Origin: CAVLCC01 sp963661535
GTDB taxonomy: Bacteria > Actinomycetota > Coriobacteriia > Coriobacteriales > CADBOM01
Assembly: GCA_963661535.1 (NCBI GenBank)
Contig: CAVLCC010000003.1
Span: forward strand, 1-64,000
DNA length: 64,000 nucleotides
Reading direction: 5' to 3'
In this document: positions 9,510 through 17,175 of the stretch, piece by piece
Layout: the number at the start of each line of letters is the position of its first letter
How positions within the stretch are numbered: position 1 is the first letter of the stretch
Position numbers and translations under genes: made by a program
The notes under the pieces: model-generated
Seen by the model: only the letters and a program-made list of their open reading frames with translations
Databases searched by the model: none
Told to the model about the DNA's origin: nothing

Positions 9510-9566
9510 ATATAACCCAAACGTTGTCAGTGTGTCAATTTAACAGATTTGTCATAGTGTCAATTT
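9510..9566 (-). promoter_or_regulatory. TetR gene promoter with 18-bp direct repeats
   Basis: On the - strand TTGACA (9538-9533), a 17-bp spacer and TTATAT (9515-9510) form a strong sigma-70-type promoter for the TetR gene. The + strand carries TTGTCAGTGTGTCAATTT at 9524-9541 and TTGTCATAGTGTCAATTT at 9549-9566, two direct copies differing at two positions and offset by 25 bp. The first overlaps the -35 box, so they are good operator candidates. Confidence 0.6.
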
Positions 9567-9665
9567 TTTATAATCTTCTTATATGCTGTATGCAATTTGT
9601 TTATCATATAATTAGATGCAAGTTACTTTAAAATTGCAATCATTTGGATAGGAGAAGAAAAAATT

Positions 9666-10109
9666 ATGAAATACGATGAGTTAAAAGATGCAATTAAACA
9701 AGCCATGAAAAACAAGGAAAAGAACAAGCTTTCGATTTTGCGACAGGTTCATGGAGAAATAAAAAACATCGAGGTAAATGAACGTCGCGATATTGAAGAA
9801 GCAGATGTAGATGCAATGCTCAAACGCGTTATAAAGCAAACTCGAGAGACACTAGAGGCTTCGATTAAAGCTGGTAACAATCAAGAACGCACAGATATGC
9901 TTACCGAACAAGTTAGTGTTTTGGAGAGTTGTTTGCCCAAGCAAGTATCGGGAGATGAACTTTTAGCTCTTATCGATAAAGTTCTTGCAGAAACTGGAGC
10001 TACAACTAAAAAAGACATGGGCAAAGTAATGGGTGAACTCACCAAAGCTACAAATGGAAATTTTGACAAACCAGCCGCTGCAAAAGAACTTGGAGCAAGA
10101 CTTAGTTAA
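9666..10109 (+). CDS. yqeY: GatB/YqeY domain protein
   Basis: Small cytoplasmic protein of 147 residues, the normal YqeY length. The N-terminal half is helical (MKYDELKDAIKQAMKNKEKNKLS; LRQVHGEIKNIEVNERRD) and the C-terminal half is the YqeY/GatB tail fold with the conserved LPKQVSGDELLALI and KDMGKVMGELTK segments. The same tail occurs in the GatB subunit of the tRNA amidotransferase, where it contacts tRNA; the free-standing protein has no firmly established role. GGAGAAG stands 8 bases before the ATG. It is monocistronic here and ends at a clear terminator. Confidence 0.85.
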   Translation: MKYDELKDAIKQAMKNKEKNKLSILRQVHGEIKNIEVNERRDIEEADVDAMLKRVIKQTRETLEASIKAGNNQERTDMLTEQVSVLESCLPKQVSGDELLALIDKVLAETGATTKKDMGKVMGELTKATNGNFDKPAAAKELGARLS

Positions 10110-10163
10110 AACGTTTAGATCAGATAGAGCAGGGCTTTAAAACTAGCTCGAACAAGAAAACGC

Positions 10164-10204
10164 AATTAGCTCAAGGTTGAAACTAAACCTTGAGCTAATT
10201 TTTT
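10164..10204. terminator. Terminator between convergent genes
   Basis: A perfect 15-bp stem (10164-10178 with 10186-10200, core AGCTCAAGGTT) around a 7-base loop is followed by TTTTTTT on the + strand. It ends yqeY. The mirrored A-run upstream could let it serve the convergent flavin-binding gene as well. Confidence 0.9.
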
Positions 10205-10260
10205 TAGAGCAAAAATTGGATACACTCCACCGCAGTATGGAGCGCAGCTTTTTGCTCGAT

Positions 10261-10674
10261 TTAGAACTTAACTACTCTAGGTTCTTCTCCAAAAGAGCAA
10301 AAAGTTGCTGTTGCATCTTCAAAATATAAAACTTCAGTATTTCTATCATCAGCTGAATACATCTGTTGCAAACTGGGATAAGCATCTAACATACTTTGTT
10401 TTGCTTCGACTCTATCATCTTCAACAAGCTTGCCACAGACACGCAGCCATTTGCCATCCTTAAATGCGCAAATCTCTGCCTTAGGATTTGCATGAAGCTG
10501 CTTTGAAACATCCTTAACTTTGCCAGTTTGAATATAGAGATTGCCCTCAAAAACATGTGCCGTTCCAAAAGGTCGAACACGAGGCTGATCGCCATCTACA
10601 GTAGCAAGATAATAAACTTGTGCATCTTTTAAAAACTTTAAAACTTCGTCCATGTTATTTGCCTTTCTATTCAT
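10261..10674 (-). CDS. Pyridoxamine 5'-phosphate oxidase-like flavin protein
   Basis: Protein of about 137 residues with the split-barrel FMN-binding fold of the PNPOx-like superfamily. The run VYYLATVDGDQPRVRPFGTAHV is the typical first strand pair and phosphate-binding turn, and GNLYIQTGKVKDVSKQL with the following AEICAF strand completes the barrel. Such small proteins reduce or bind flavin or F420-like cofactors; the substrate is not predictable. The start is ambiguous: ATG at 10674 has GAGGTGG about 9 bases upstream, while ATG at 10653 has GAAAGG. No operon partner. Confidence 0.75.
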   Translation of the reverse strand: MNRKANNMDEVLKFLKDAQVYYLATVDGDQPRVRPFGTAHVFEGNLYIQTGKVKDVSKQLHANPKAEICAFKDGKWLRVCGKLVEDDRVEAKQSMLDAYPSLQQMYSADDRNTEVLYFEDATATFCSFGEEPRVVKF

Positions 10675-10804
10675 CAAATAAAGCCACCTCTATATAATAA
10701 CAACAAATTAAACAGAGACTAAAATTTGCACCTTTGCATGCATAAAAACGTGTAAGAACTCATAAAGAGCGCACAAAGAATTCACGAATTATATAAACTT
10801 TTCG

Positions 10805-10850
10805 ATAATCATGTTTGAAGTATATGTCACACAAAAATCTTTATTAAACT
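10805..10850 (+). pseudogene. Remnant of a RelE-type toxin 5' end
   Basis: Bases 10805-10831 are identical to 11895-11921, which cover the last bases of relB and the first 21 bases of the intact relE gene. Similarity decays but continues to 10850. An ATG at 10811 reads MFEVYVTQKSLLNF and stops soon after. It is therefore a truncated second copy of the toxin start, now lying in the upstream region of the Phd-like antitoxin gene. Confidence 0.75.
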
Positions 10851-10905
10851 TTAGCTTTGTATTACAATTATTTCTATAAGCAAAATAAAAAAGGAGAAGG
10901 AAATC

Positions 10906-11187
10906 ATGCCGACATTAACAACAACCGTTGAAGAAGCGAGGGCAAATTTTTCTAAAATAGCAAATGGAGTTATTGAGACTAATCAGCCAGTGACTGTGCT
11001 GCGCAACTCAAAGCCTTGGGTCGTAATTTCACCTGCAGATACTTCACTTGAAGCAGAGATGCCCGTAATTGACTGGAACAAAATTGATGTTATAAAGATC
11101 GACAAAGAACTAGGACATGCAATTTTGCCTACTTCAGCTGATTATGCTGGCGATGAGGGACTCTATGATGACTACATCAGAATTTAA
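10906..11187 (+). CDS. Phd/YefM-type antitoxin
   Basis: Antitoxin of 93 residues. The N-terminal half (TTTVEEARANFSKIANGVIETNQPVTVLRNSKPWVVISPAD) is the Phd/YefM fold: the first helix with an NF dyad and the strands ending in PWVVISPAD. It would repress its own promoter and neutralise the toxin through the acidic C-terminal tail. AAAGGAGAAGG precedes the ATG. Its last 20 bases overlap the start of the MazF-like toxin, a standard coupling. Phd-like antitoxins more often pair with Doc or YoeB than with MazF-like toxins, so this is a mixed pair. Confidence 0.85.
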   Translation: MPTLTTTVEEARANFSKIANGVIETNQPVTVLRNSKPWVVISPADTSLEAEMPVIDWNKIDVIKIDKELGHAILPTSADYAGDEGLYDDYIRI

Positions 11188-11503
11188 AGTTGGACAAATC
11201 TGGATTGCCTATGTTTATTTTATCGATTACCCGCAAATTGGAAAAGTTCGTCCTGTTGTTATCGTGAATGCAGAAGAAATATTGAGTGTTTCTGTTTGCA
11301 GAGTGACCTCACGTGTACTTGCAGATCCTAGTGATATTTTTATTAAAGAATGGCAAAGCTGTGGATTGGTTAAGCCTTCATATATTCGTCCGGATATTGT
11401 ATTTGAAATCCCTCGAACAGATATTCTTTCAGACAATCCAATTGGCGAAATAGACAAAAGTACTCTTGCACAAGTTCTAGAAACTATTAAAACAACGATG
11501 TAG
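11168..11503 (+). CDS. MazF/PemK-like toxin
   Basis: Probable mRNA interferase of about 111 residues, typical for MazF/PemK. The opening FKVGQIWIAYVYFIDYPQIGKVRPVVIVN matches the conserved G-x-I-W...G..RPVVIV core of the SH3-like fold, and IGEIDKSTLAQVLETI is the C-terminal helix. The longer reading from 11117 is excluded because GAGGGA at 11155-11160 sits 7 bases before the ATG at 11168. It overlaps the antitoxin gene. Cleavage specificity cannot be inferred. A broken copy of this start region lies 1,131 bases downstream. Confidence 0.8.
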   Translation: MTTSEFKVGQIWIAYVYFIDYPQIGKVRPVVIVNAEEILSVSVCRVTSRVLADPSDIFIKEWQSCGLVKPSYIRPDIVFEIPRTDILSDNPIGEIDKSTLAQVLETIKTTM

Positions 11504-11537
11504 AAATTAAATAATCTATAAGTGAAATAACTAATAG

Positions 11538-11566
11538 TTGACATGTAATGACATTGTCTTTACAAT
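11538..11566 (+). promoter_or_regulatory. relB-relE promoter
   Basis: TTGACA (11538-11543), a 17-base spacer and TACAAT (11561-11566) form a near-consensus promoter 24 bases ahead of the relB start codon. The palindrome AATGACATT lies inside the spacer and may be part of the autoregulatory operator. Confidence 0.75.
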
Positions 11567-11589
11567 CACATTATTTGGAGGTGTTTAAA

Positions 11590-11898
11590 ATGGAAAAAAC
11601 AGCAACATTAAATTTAAGAATAAATCCTTCACTAAAACAAGATGCAGAAAATATTCTATCAAAACTAGGAATACCCATGTCTACTGCAGTTAATATGTTT
11701 TTAAATCAAGTTGTGCTTACGGAAGGAATTCCTTTTCCTGTAAAATTGACAAACACACTTGACAACATTGACATAACAAAAATGGATAGCGAACAATTGC
11801 ACGATAACATAAAACAAGGTTACGATGACTATAAAGCAGGACGTGTGCAAGATGCAGAAAGTGCATTTGCTTCGTTTCGCAACAACCATTATCAATAA
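11590..11898 (+). CDS. RelB/DinJ-family antitoxin
   Basis: Antitoxin of 102 residues with the ribbon-helix-helix start EKTATLNLRINPSLKQDAENILSKLGIPMSTAVNMFLNQVV, which matches DinJ/RelB proteins closely. The acidic tail (DSEQLHDNIKQGYDDYKAGRVQDAESAF) would wrap the toxin. The ATG at 11590 is chosen over 11548 because GGAGGTG lies at 11577-11583 and the promoter -10 box is at 11561. Two bases separate it from the toxin gene. Confidence 0.9.
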   Translation: MEKTATLNLRINPSLKQDAENILSKLGIPMSTAVNMFLNQVVLTEGIPFPVKLTNTLDNIDITKMDSEQLHDNIKQGYDDYKAGRVQDAESAFASFRNNHYQ

Positions 11899-11900
11899 TC

Positions 11901-12209
11901 ATGTTTGAAGTATATGTCACAAATAAAGCTTTAGGAGACTTAGACTCTATTTATAATTACATTGCGAATGTCAAGGAGTCTCCTAAAGACGCAATAAATC
12001 AATGTAATCGAATTACAGATGCTATCCTTACACTTAAAGAATTTCCAAATAGATTTGTAAAGTTTACAACAGAGCCGGAACATTCAATGGGAATTCATAA
12101 AATGATAGTAGATAACTACCTAATATGTTATGTAATTAACTCAAAAACAGTTACAGTTACTAATGTGCTATACGGCGCATCAGATATCCACAACAGTATA
12201 AAATATTAA
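11901..12209 (+). CDS. RelE/ParE-family toxin
   Basis: Toxin of 102 residues with the RelE/ParE fold: MFEVYVTNKALGDLDSIYNYIA as first strand and helix pair, FPNRF at the turn, and the final strands NYLICYVINSKTVTVTNVLYGASDI. The tail form fits ParE-like members at least as well as ribonuclease-type RelE, so the target (mRNA on the ribosome or gyrase) is undecided. It follows relB by two bases under the same promoter. A degenerate copy of its first codons lies about 1.1 kb upstream. Confidence 0.85.
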   Translation: MFEVYVTNKALGDLDSIYNYIANVKESPKDAINQCNRITDAILTLKEFPNRFVKFTTEPEHSMGIHKMIVDNYLICYVINSKTVTVTNVLYGASDIHNSIKY

Positions 12210-12227
12210 TGAAAATGACTTATATAG

Positions 12228-12330
12228 GATTGACAAAGAACTAGGACATGCAATTTTGCCTACTTCAGCTGATTATGCTGGCGATGAGGGACTCTATGAT
12301 GACTACGTCAGAAATTGAAGTAGGGCAAAT
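12228..12330 (+). pseudogene. Remnant of the Phd/MazF junction
   Basis: This stretch matches 11097-11199 with only a handful of differences, at a constant offset of 1,131 bases. It holds the last 30 codons of the Phd-like antitoxin (DKELGHAILPTSADYAGD, then EGLYDDYVRN) and the first codons of the MazF-like toxin, but neither gene start nor end. It is a dead fragment of a second phd-mazF copy. Confidence 0.85.
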
Positions 12331-12602
12331 TTATATTAACTAATCTGCAACGCCTCAACATACACAATATGCCCATATGCAGCACTTAGATTTTAACTAT
12401 GTAGATTTTGTGCTAAACTTTGTAATGAATGTGTGAACTGTGTATTTATGATTATCAGCATACTTTTTTGTTTTTGCAGATTAAATGCAACAGACCACAA
12501 TCAAAAATGCGCAAGCACAAAATTTAGGCTTCGCACAAACTAAGAAAATGCAACTTACGGGCGTCAATATATAATTTGACGCATCGATAGATTGGAGAAA
12601 AA
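12331..12602. other. Intergenic stretch before the zinc-ribbon gene
   Basis: A/T-rich region of 270 bases after the toxin remnant. I see no open reading frame, terminator or strong promoter pair. TTGGAGA just before 12603 is a ribosome-binding site. Confidence 0.4.
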
Positions 12603-13094
12603 ATGGATACAATGTCGATGCTTCGCTCGGCGTCTACGGTAATGGTCTTTTTTATTGTTGCAATTTGGATTCTTACTATTGTTTGGGTTATTAAAGACTC
12701 CTCTGCAAGAGGAGTAAGCCCTGCCAAGTGGGGAGCAATCGCGCTTATTCCGTTTCTGGGAGCTATCATATATTCGGCTCTTCGTCCACCAATGCTTTTA
12801 ACAGACAAACAAGAGCAAGAGATTGACTTTATGCTAAGACAACGCGAGCTAATGAAATATGGCGAGTGCGGAAGATGCTCTTATCCAGTTGAAGATGACT
12901 ATATTATGTGTCCTAACTGCGGCGCTCAGTTAAAAAATATGTGCCCTAACTGCGGAAAGCCATTAAAACCAGAATGGAATGCTTGTCCTTGGTGCTGCAC
13001 GCGAACACCTCGTGCAGCAAAGAGCAGCAAAGGTCGTCCAACAGGAAGACGCAGTAAGCCACAGCGTCAGCAACAAAAGCCAGCGGCGCATTAG
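12603..13094 (+). CDS. Membrane protein with double zinc ribbon
   Basis: Protein of 163 residues. Two hydrophobic segments (about residues 11-31 and 43-60) anchor it in the membrane, with WVIKDSSARGVSP in the loop between them. The C-terminal half carries two CxxC-type zinc ribbons: CGRCSYPVEDDYIMCPNC and CPNCGKPLKPEWNACPWCC. The tail is strongly basic (RGRPTGRRSKPQRQQQK type) and may touch nucleic acid or lipid head groups. The function is unknown. TTGGAGA sits 6 bases before the ATG. It precedes thrS by 229 bases, but thrS has its own promoter. Confidence 0.7.
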   Translation: MDTMSMLRSASTVMVFFIVAIWILTIVWVIKDSSARGVSPAKWGAIALIPFLGAIIYSALRPPMLLTDKQEQEIDFMLRQRELMKYGECGRCSYPVEDDYIMCPNCGAQLKNMCPNCGKPLKPEWNACPWCCTRTPRAAKSSKGRPTGRRSKPQRQQQKPAAH

Positions 13095-13226
13095 TGAGCT
13101 AGGCGCATTAAGCACACTGGTCACACCAACACACTAGCACGAAAGCAAACAAGCACATCAGAAAAACTAACAGCACATCACACAAACATCTAGTTTATAA
13201 AAAACTAACGACACAGAATTTGAGAC

Positions 13227-13255
13227 TTGAACTAAACTTAGACTAGAGTTTATAA
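13227..13255 (+). promoter_or_regulatory. thrS promoter
   Basis: TTGAAC (13227-13232), a 17-base spacer and TTATAA (13250-13255) place the transcript start near 13262, immediately ahead of the leader hairpin. Confidence 0.55.
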
Positions 13256-13264
13256 ACAAAATTC

Positions 13265-13293
13265 GGGTCGTTCTTGATTAACAAGGGCGACCC
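13265..13293 (+). promoter_or_regulatory. 5'-end hairpin of thrS mRNA
   Basis: GGGTCGTTCTTG pairs with CAAGGGCGACCC (12 bp, two G-U pairs) around the loop ATTAA, followed by TTTAATTT. It begins within a few bases of the predicted transcript start and ends 10 bases before AAAGGAG. It may be a weak attenuator or a 5'-stabilising stem. There is no T-box consensus. Confidence 0.5.
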
Positions 13294-13323
13294 TTTAATT
13301 TGCCAAAGGAGTTGTTTTAAAAA

Positions 13324-15234
13324 ATGGGAAATATTAAAGTAGAGCTTCCAGACGGTTCTCAAAAAGAACTAAACGAAGGTGCAACTATTGCAGATGTTGC
13401 AAAAAGCATAGGAGCAGGGCTTGCAAAAGCTGCTATAGCTGGCAAAATAAACGGCGAGCCGGTAGATCTTAACAGAGAGGTATCAGATGGGGAAAAGGTC
13501 GAGATAATCACCTCTAAATCTCCAGAAGCTCTGGGAATTTTGCGACACTCTACGGCGCACATTATGGCAGAAGCTGTGCAAGTGCTTTTTCCTGGCGTAC
13601 AAATTGCATACGGTCCTCAAACCGAGACAGGCTTTTACTACGACTTTTGGCTAGAAGATAAAACAATCTCCATAAGCGACTTTGAAGCTATCGAGGCACA
13701 GATGGCAAAAATCATTGCGGCAGACGAGCCCTTTGTTCGCGAAGTTGTAACACGCGAGGAAGCCAAGAAGGTTTTTGCTGACCAAAAGTTCAAAGCTGAA
13801 CACATCGATGATCTCTCAGACAACGAGCCTATCACAATTTATCGCCATGGTAACTTTGTGGATTTATGTCATGGTCCACATATTCCTAGCGCAGGTGTTA
13901 TTGGTGCGTTCAAGCTTTCAAAAATTGCAGGTGCTTACTGGAGAGCAGACGCCAACAACGAGCAGCTTCAGCGTCTATATGGCACAGCATTTTTTAAGAA
14001 AAAAGACCTAGAGGAATACCTCCACAATCTAGAAGAAGCTGAGAAACGCGACCACAGAAAAATAGGTCGCGAAATGGACTTGTTTATGATGCGCGACGAA
14101 GCACCAGGCTTTCCATTTTTCTTGCCCAACGGCACAATTTTAAAGAACATGCTTCTAGATTATTGGCGCGAAATTCACCATAAGGCTGGCTATGTTGAGA
14201 TATCTACGCCACTTATTATGAGCAAGCATCTTTGGGAGACGTCGGGTCACTGGGATCACTATAAAGACAACATGTATTCAACGGTGATTGATGATGAAGA
14301 CTACTGCGTGAAGCCAATGAACTGTCCTGGAGGCGTGCTTGTCTACGCGTCGCAGCCACACAGTTATCGCGAACTCCCAATTAGGGCTGGCGAAATAGGT
14401 CTAGTACACCGTCACGAAATGCGAGGGGCGCTCCACGGTCTTTTTCGCGTGCGCTGCTTTAATCAAGATGATGCGCACTTGTTTGTGCGTCCAGACCAAC
14501 TAACCGATGAGATCGTAGGCGTAGTTGAACTCATCGACTCTGTCTATCAAAAGTTTGGATTTAAGTATCATGTTGAGTTGTCTACACGTCCTGAAGATTC
14601 GATGGGCTCAGATGAAGACTGGGAAGCTGCTGAGGCAGGGCTTAAAGCAGCGCTCGACAAACTTGGTATGAACTATGCGCTCCATGAGGGTGACGGTGCT
14701 TTCTATGGACCTAAGATTGATTTTCACCTAGAAGACTCACTTGGACGCACTTGGCAATGTGGCACTGTGCAGCTCGACTTCCAAATGCCACAAAACTTTA
14801 AGCTCGAGTATACAGACGCAGACGGAAGCAAAAAGCGTCCTATTATGCTCCACCGTGTGTGCTATGGCTCGATTGAGCGTTTTATAGGCATTTTGATTGA
14901 GCATTATGCTGGAAAGTTTCCTGTATGGCTAGCTCCCCTGCAAGTAAAAGTGCTTCCTGTTTCTGAGAAAAGCTTTGACTATGCGCGCAAAGTTACTGCC
15001 GCACTAGACGACGCAGGCGTAAGAGTTGTGTGCGACGAGCGTTCCGAAAAAGTTGGCTACAAAATTAGAGAAGCAAGAAGCTTTGACCGTGTTCCATATA
15101 TGCTAATTATTGGCGAAAAGGAAGCCGAGGCTGGCAATATATCAGTTCGCGACAGAACTAACGAGACCGTGCAAATGGGTCTTGACGAGTTTATAGAAAA
15201 GGTCACGACTCAAATTAGAACTCGCGAACAGTAA
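13324..15234 (+). CDS. thrS: Threonyl-tRNA synthetase
   Basis: Class II aminoacyl-tRNA synthetase of 636 residues, the standard bacterial length, which charges tRNA-Thr. It has an N-terminal TGS domain (about 1-65, IKVELPDGSQKELNEGATIADVA), then the editing domain with HSTAHIMAEAV and the zinc-site-like HGNFVDLCHGPH. The catalytic core follows with MNCPGG (active-site Cys), VHRHEMRGALHGLFRVR (motif 2) and LHRVCYGSIERFIGILIEHYAGKFPVWLAP (motif 3). The C-terminal anticodon-binding domain contains VRVVCDERSEKVGYKIREA. AAAGGAG precedes the ATG. It is monocistronic with its own promoter and leader hairpin. Confidence 0.98.
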   Translation: MGNIKVELPDGSQKELNEGATIADVAKSIGAGLAKAAIAGKINGEPVDLNREVSDGEKVEIITSKSPEALGILRHSTAHIMAEAVQVLFPGVQIAYGPQTETGFYYDFWLEDKTISISDFEAIEAQMAKIIAADEPFVREVVTREEAKKVFADQKFKAEHIDDLSDNEPITIYRHGNFVDLCHGPHIPSAGVIGAFKLSKIAGAYWRADANNEQLQRLYGTAFFKKKDLEEYLHNLEEAEKRDHRKIGREMDLFMMRDEAPGFPFFLPNGTILKNMLLDYWREIHHKAGYVEISTPLIMSKHLWETSGHWDHYKDNMYSTVIDDEDYCVKPMNCPGGVLVYASQPHSYRELPIRAGEIGLVHRHEMRGALHGLFRVRCFNQDDAHLFVRPDQLTDEIVGVVELIDSVYQKFGFKYHVELSTRPEDSMGSDEDWEAAEAGLKAALDKLGMNYALHEGDGAFYGPKIDFHLEDSLGRTWQCGTVQLDFQMPQNFKLEYTDADGSKKRPIMLHRVCYGSIERFIGILIEHYAGKFPVWLAPLQVKVLPVSEKSFDYARKVTAALDDAGVRVVCDERSEKVGYKIREARSFDRVPYMLIIGEKEAEAGNISVRDRTNETVQMGLDEFIEKVTTQIRTREQ

Positions 15235-15298
15235 GGCTTTAGTGGGCTGGTTTACGCATATTTGCGGACTTCTATGGCTTTTTGGTTCTTTGCGGTTC

Positions 15299-17080
15299 TT
15301 ACACAAGAGGCAGGCGAACAGTAAAAGTTGTTCCATCAAATATGTTGCTGTCAACTTCTATTGTTCCGCCAAAGCCTTCAACAATATTTTTTGCGATAGA
15401 AAGTCCTAGACCATACCCTTCGGTTTTGCCTGTGCGAGCTTTGTCTGAGCGATAGAACTTCTCAAAAATATGTGGCAAATCGTGTGGAGAAATTGGCTCT
15501 CCCCCGTTATTAACGGTGAGGATGCCGTAGGATTTTTCGCGATACAAGCAAACCTTTACATAATTAGCGCGAGTTGTGAATACGGCGGGAGCAACAAGTC
15601 CATTGGGACTTGCAATAAGTGCTCCGGTTTCTTCAGGCGATGGCCGAGAAGCTTTGTCTATATTATAGTCGCCCACCCCATTCTCAGCAGAATTTGCTCC
15701 CTCACTAGCCGCATCAAAATCACCTAGCGAAGGTTTTGCTGCGTCCAAGCCAGCAACGCAAAAGCCACCAGAGGATTCCTCCCCCAAACCAGCATTTTCT
15801 TTATCTCCAGCACTTGCTGCATACTTGCAAGCGTTATCGAGCAAAACGCGGATCACACGTTCGAGCTTATCGGAGTCGGCTCTTACCATAAGACCCTCCT
15901 CGATTTGCTCCTCCATTTCAACACCCTTATCAAAAGCCACTGCCTCAAATTGCAGAATATCCATTTCTACAATTGAAGAGAAGTCGAGTACCTCAAGCTG
16001 CAAATTTGCCCTAAACGTCTGAATATTATCAGGTTCTGTTTGTGCCAACACAAGCAAGTCTTTAACAAGCCCTTGCATACGCTCTGCCTCTTCGCTCGTG
16101 CTCTCAATCCATCGACGCTGCTCCTCCACAGTAGCATCGCTATGCGACAGCACAATATCGTTATTAGCCAAAATAACAGTAAGGGGAGTTTTTAGCTCAT
16201 GAGATGCATCTGCAATAAAACGCTGCTGACCGTCCCAAGCTTGGCGCACAGGCTTTAGCGTAAAGCGAGACAGCCACAAACAAACCAAGAACAAAACACC
16301 GAGCGTGCCTGCCCCCACCAAAAGGGAGAAGATTATTCGACCAAATGTATCAGCATGCAGCGTTGTTGAATCTGCAAATGCAATGCGAACCTCGTTTTTG
16401 TATTCACTCACACTATAGAACAGTCCAGCGCTAGTTAGCTCGCCTGAGTTTTGGCCTATCTGTCCAATTTCTTCAAGTGCCTGTGTTACCAAATTCGCAC
16501 TCATATAAGCATTTTTGCTTGCCGCCTTTATGGTTCCATCTGCAGCAATTGACACGCAATATACAGGGATTGAAGTATCTGAAGTAGATATATCTTTGCT
16601 TATGCCGCTTCCTATAGAAAGTCCTAAGTCTGAGCTGCCAGAATAACTTTTTTCTTCACTTTGAGGTGTAGTATTTGCATCTAAGTTTTCTGTATTGTCG
16701 TTTGTGGAAGGGTCGGATCCATTTGTGTCGACGCTGGAGCCACTACCAGAGCTACTGCTAGAGCTACCACTTGAACCGCTGCTAGAGCCGCTACCGCCAG
16801 ACGACTGCGACCCCTCCGACTGCGACGAACCACTCTTAGAAGACTTTGTGCTCGACGAACTCGAATTTGAACTTGAACTAATATCGTCATCTAATCCGCC
16901 AATTCTTGGAACATTCAAGCCAGAAGGACCTGCAATTAGAGCAGAGTTTAGCGCACTCATCGTGGAGCGATATTGACTGTTATAACTCGCAACATTAAAA
17001 ATCAAAAGAACAGTAACCAACACCACAGCCAAAAGCGCCATGGTGGTGCCAACAAAAGTCCACTTAAGTTTTCTAAACAA
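15299..17080 (-). CDS. Two-component sensor histidine kinase
   Basis: Membrane sensor kinase of 593 residues. A first transmembrane helix lies near residues 8-30. The outer domain holds an extreme Ser/Gly run at about 67-120, and the second helix lies near 247-270. There is no clear HAMP domain. The HisKA motif is ASHELKTPL with phospho-acceptor His294, and the ATPase domain has LDNACKYA, EKFYRSDKAR and GYGLGLSIAKNIV. An insertion of about 65 low-complexity residues splits the ATPase domain between the N box and the next strand. The start is TTG at 17080 with a poorly spaced GAGAGGG; no in-frame ATG ahead of the first helix was found. It lies downstream of the response regulator on the same strand, its obvious partner. 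The signal is unknown. Confidence 0.88.
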   Translation of the reverse strand: MFRKLKWTFVGTTMALLAVVLVTVLLIFNVASYNSQYRSTMSALNSALIAGPSGLNVPRIGGLDDDISSSSNSSSSSTKSSKSGSSQSEGSQSSGGSGSSSGSSGSSSSSSGSGSSVDTNGSDPSTNDNTENLDANTTPQSEEKSYSGSSDLGLSIGSGISKDISTSDTSIPVYCVSIAADGTIKAASKNAYMSANLVTQALEEIGQIGQNSGELTSAGLFYSVSEYKNEVRIAFADSTTLHADTFGRIIFSLLVGAGTLGVLFLVCLWLSRFTLKPVRQAWDGQQRFIADASHELKTPLTVILANNDIVLSHSDATVEEQRRWIESTSEEAERMQGLVKDLLVLAQTEPDNIQTFRANLQLEVLDFSSIVEMDILQFEAVAFDKGVEMEEQIEEGLMVRADSDKLERVIRVLLDNACKYAASAGDKENAGLGEESSGGFCVAGLDAAKPSLGDFDAASEGANSAENGVGDYNIDKASRPSPEETGALIASPNGLVAPAVFTTRANYVKVCLYREKSYGILTVNNGGEPISPHDLPHIFEKFYRSDKARTGKTEGYGLGLSIAKNIVEGFGGTIEVDSNIFDGTTFTVRLPLV

Positions 17081-17175
17081 GTTAATGAGTCATCAGCCCT
17101 CTCGCGCAAAACTAGCCGAGTCAAAAACCAAAAATCCTATCAGGGCTAGCAATGCAAACCAGATATCACAAAATA

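Noticed and set aside
11117..11167. Longer start for the MazF-like toxin
   Set aside because: It would overlap the antitoxin by 71 bases, and GAGGGA is placed for the ATG at 11168.
13095..13323. T-box riboswitch ahead of thrS
   Set aside because: The conserved T-box sequence and antiterminator are absent; only one stem with a weak T-rich end is present.
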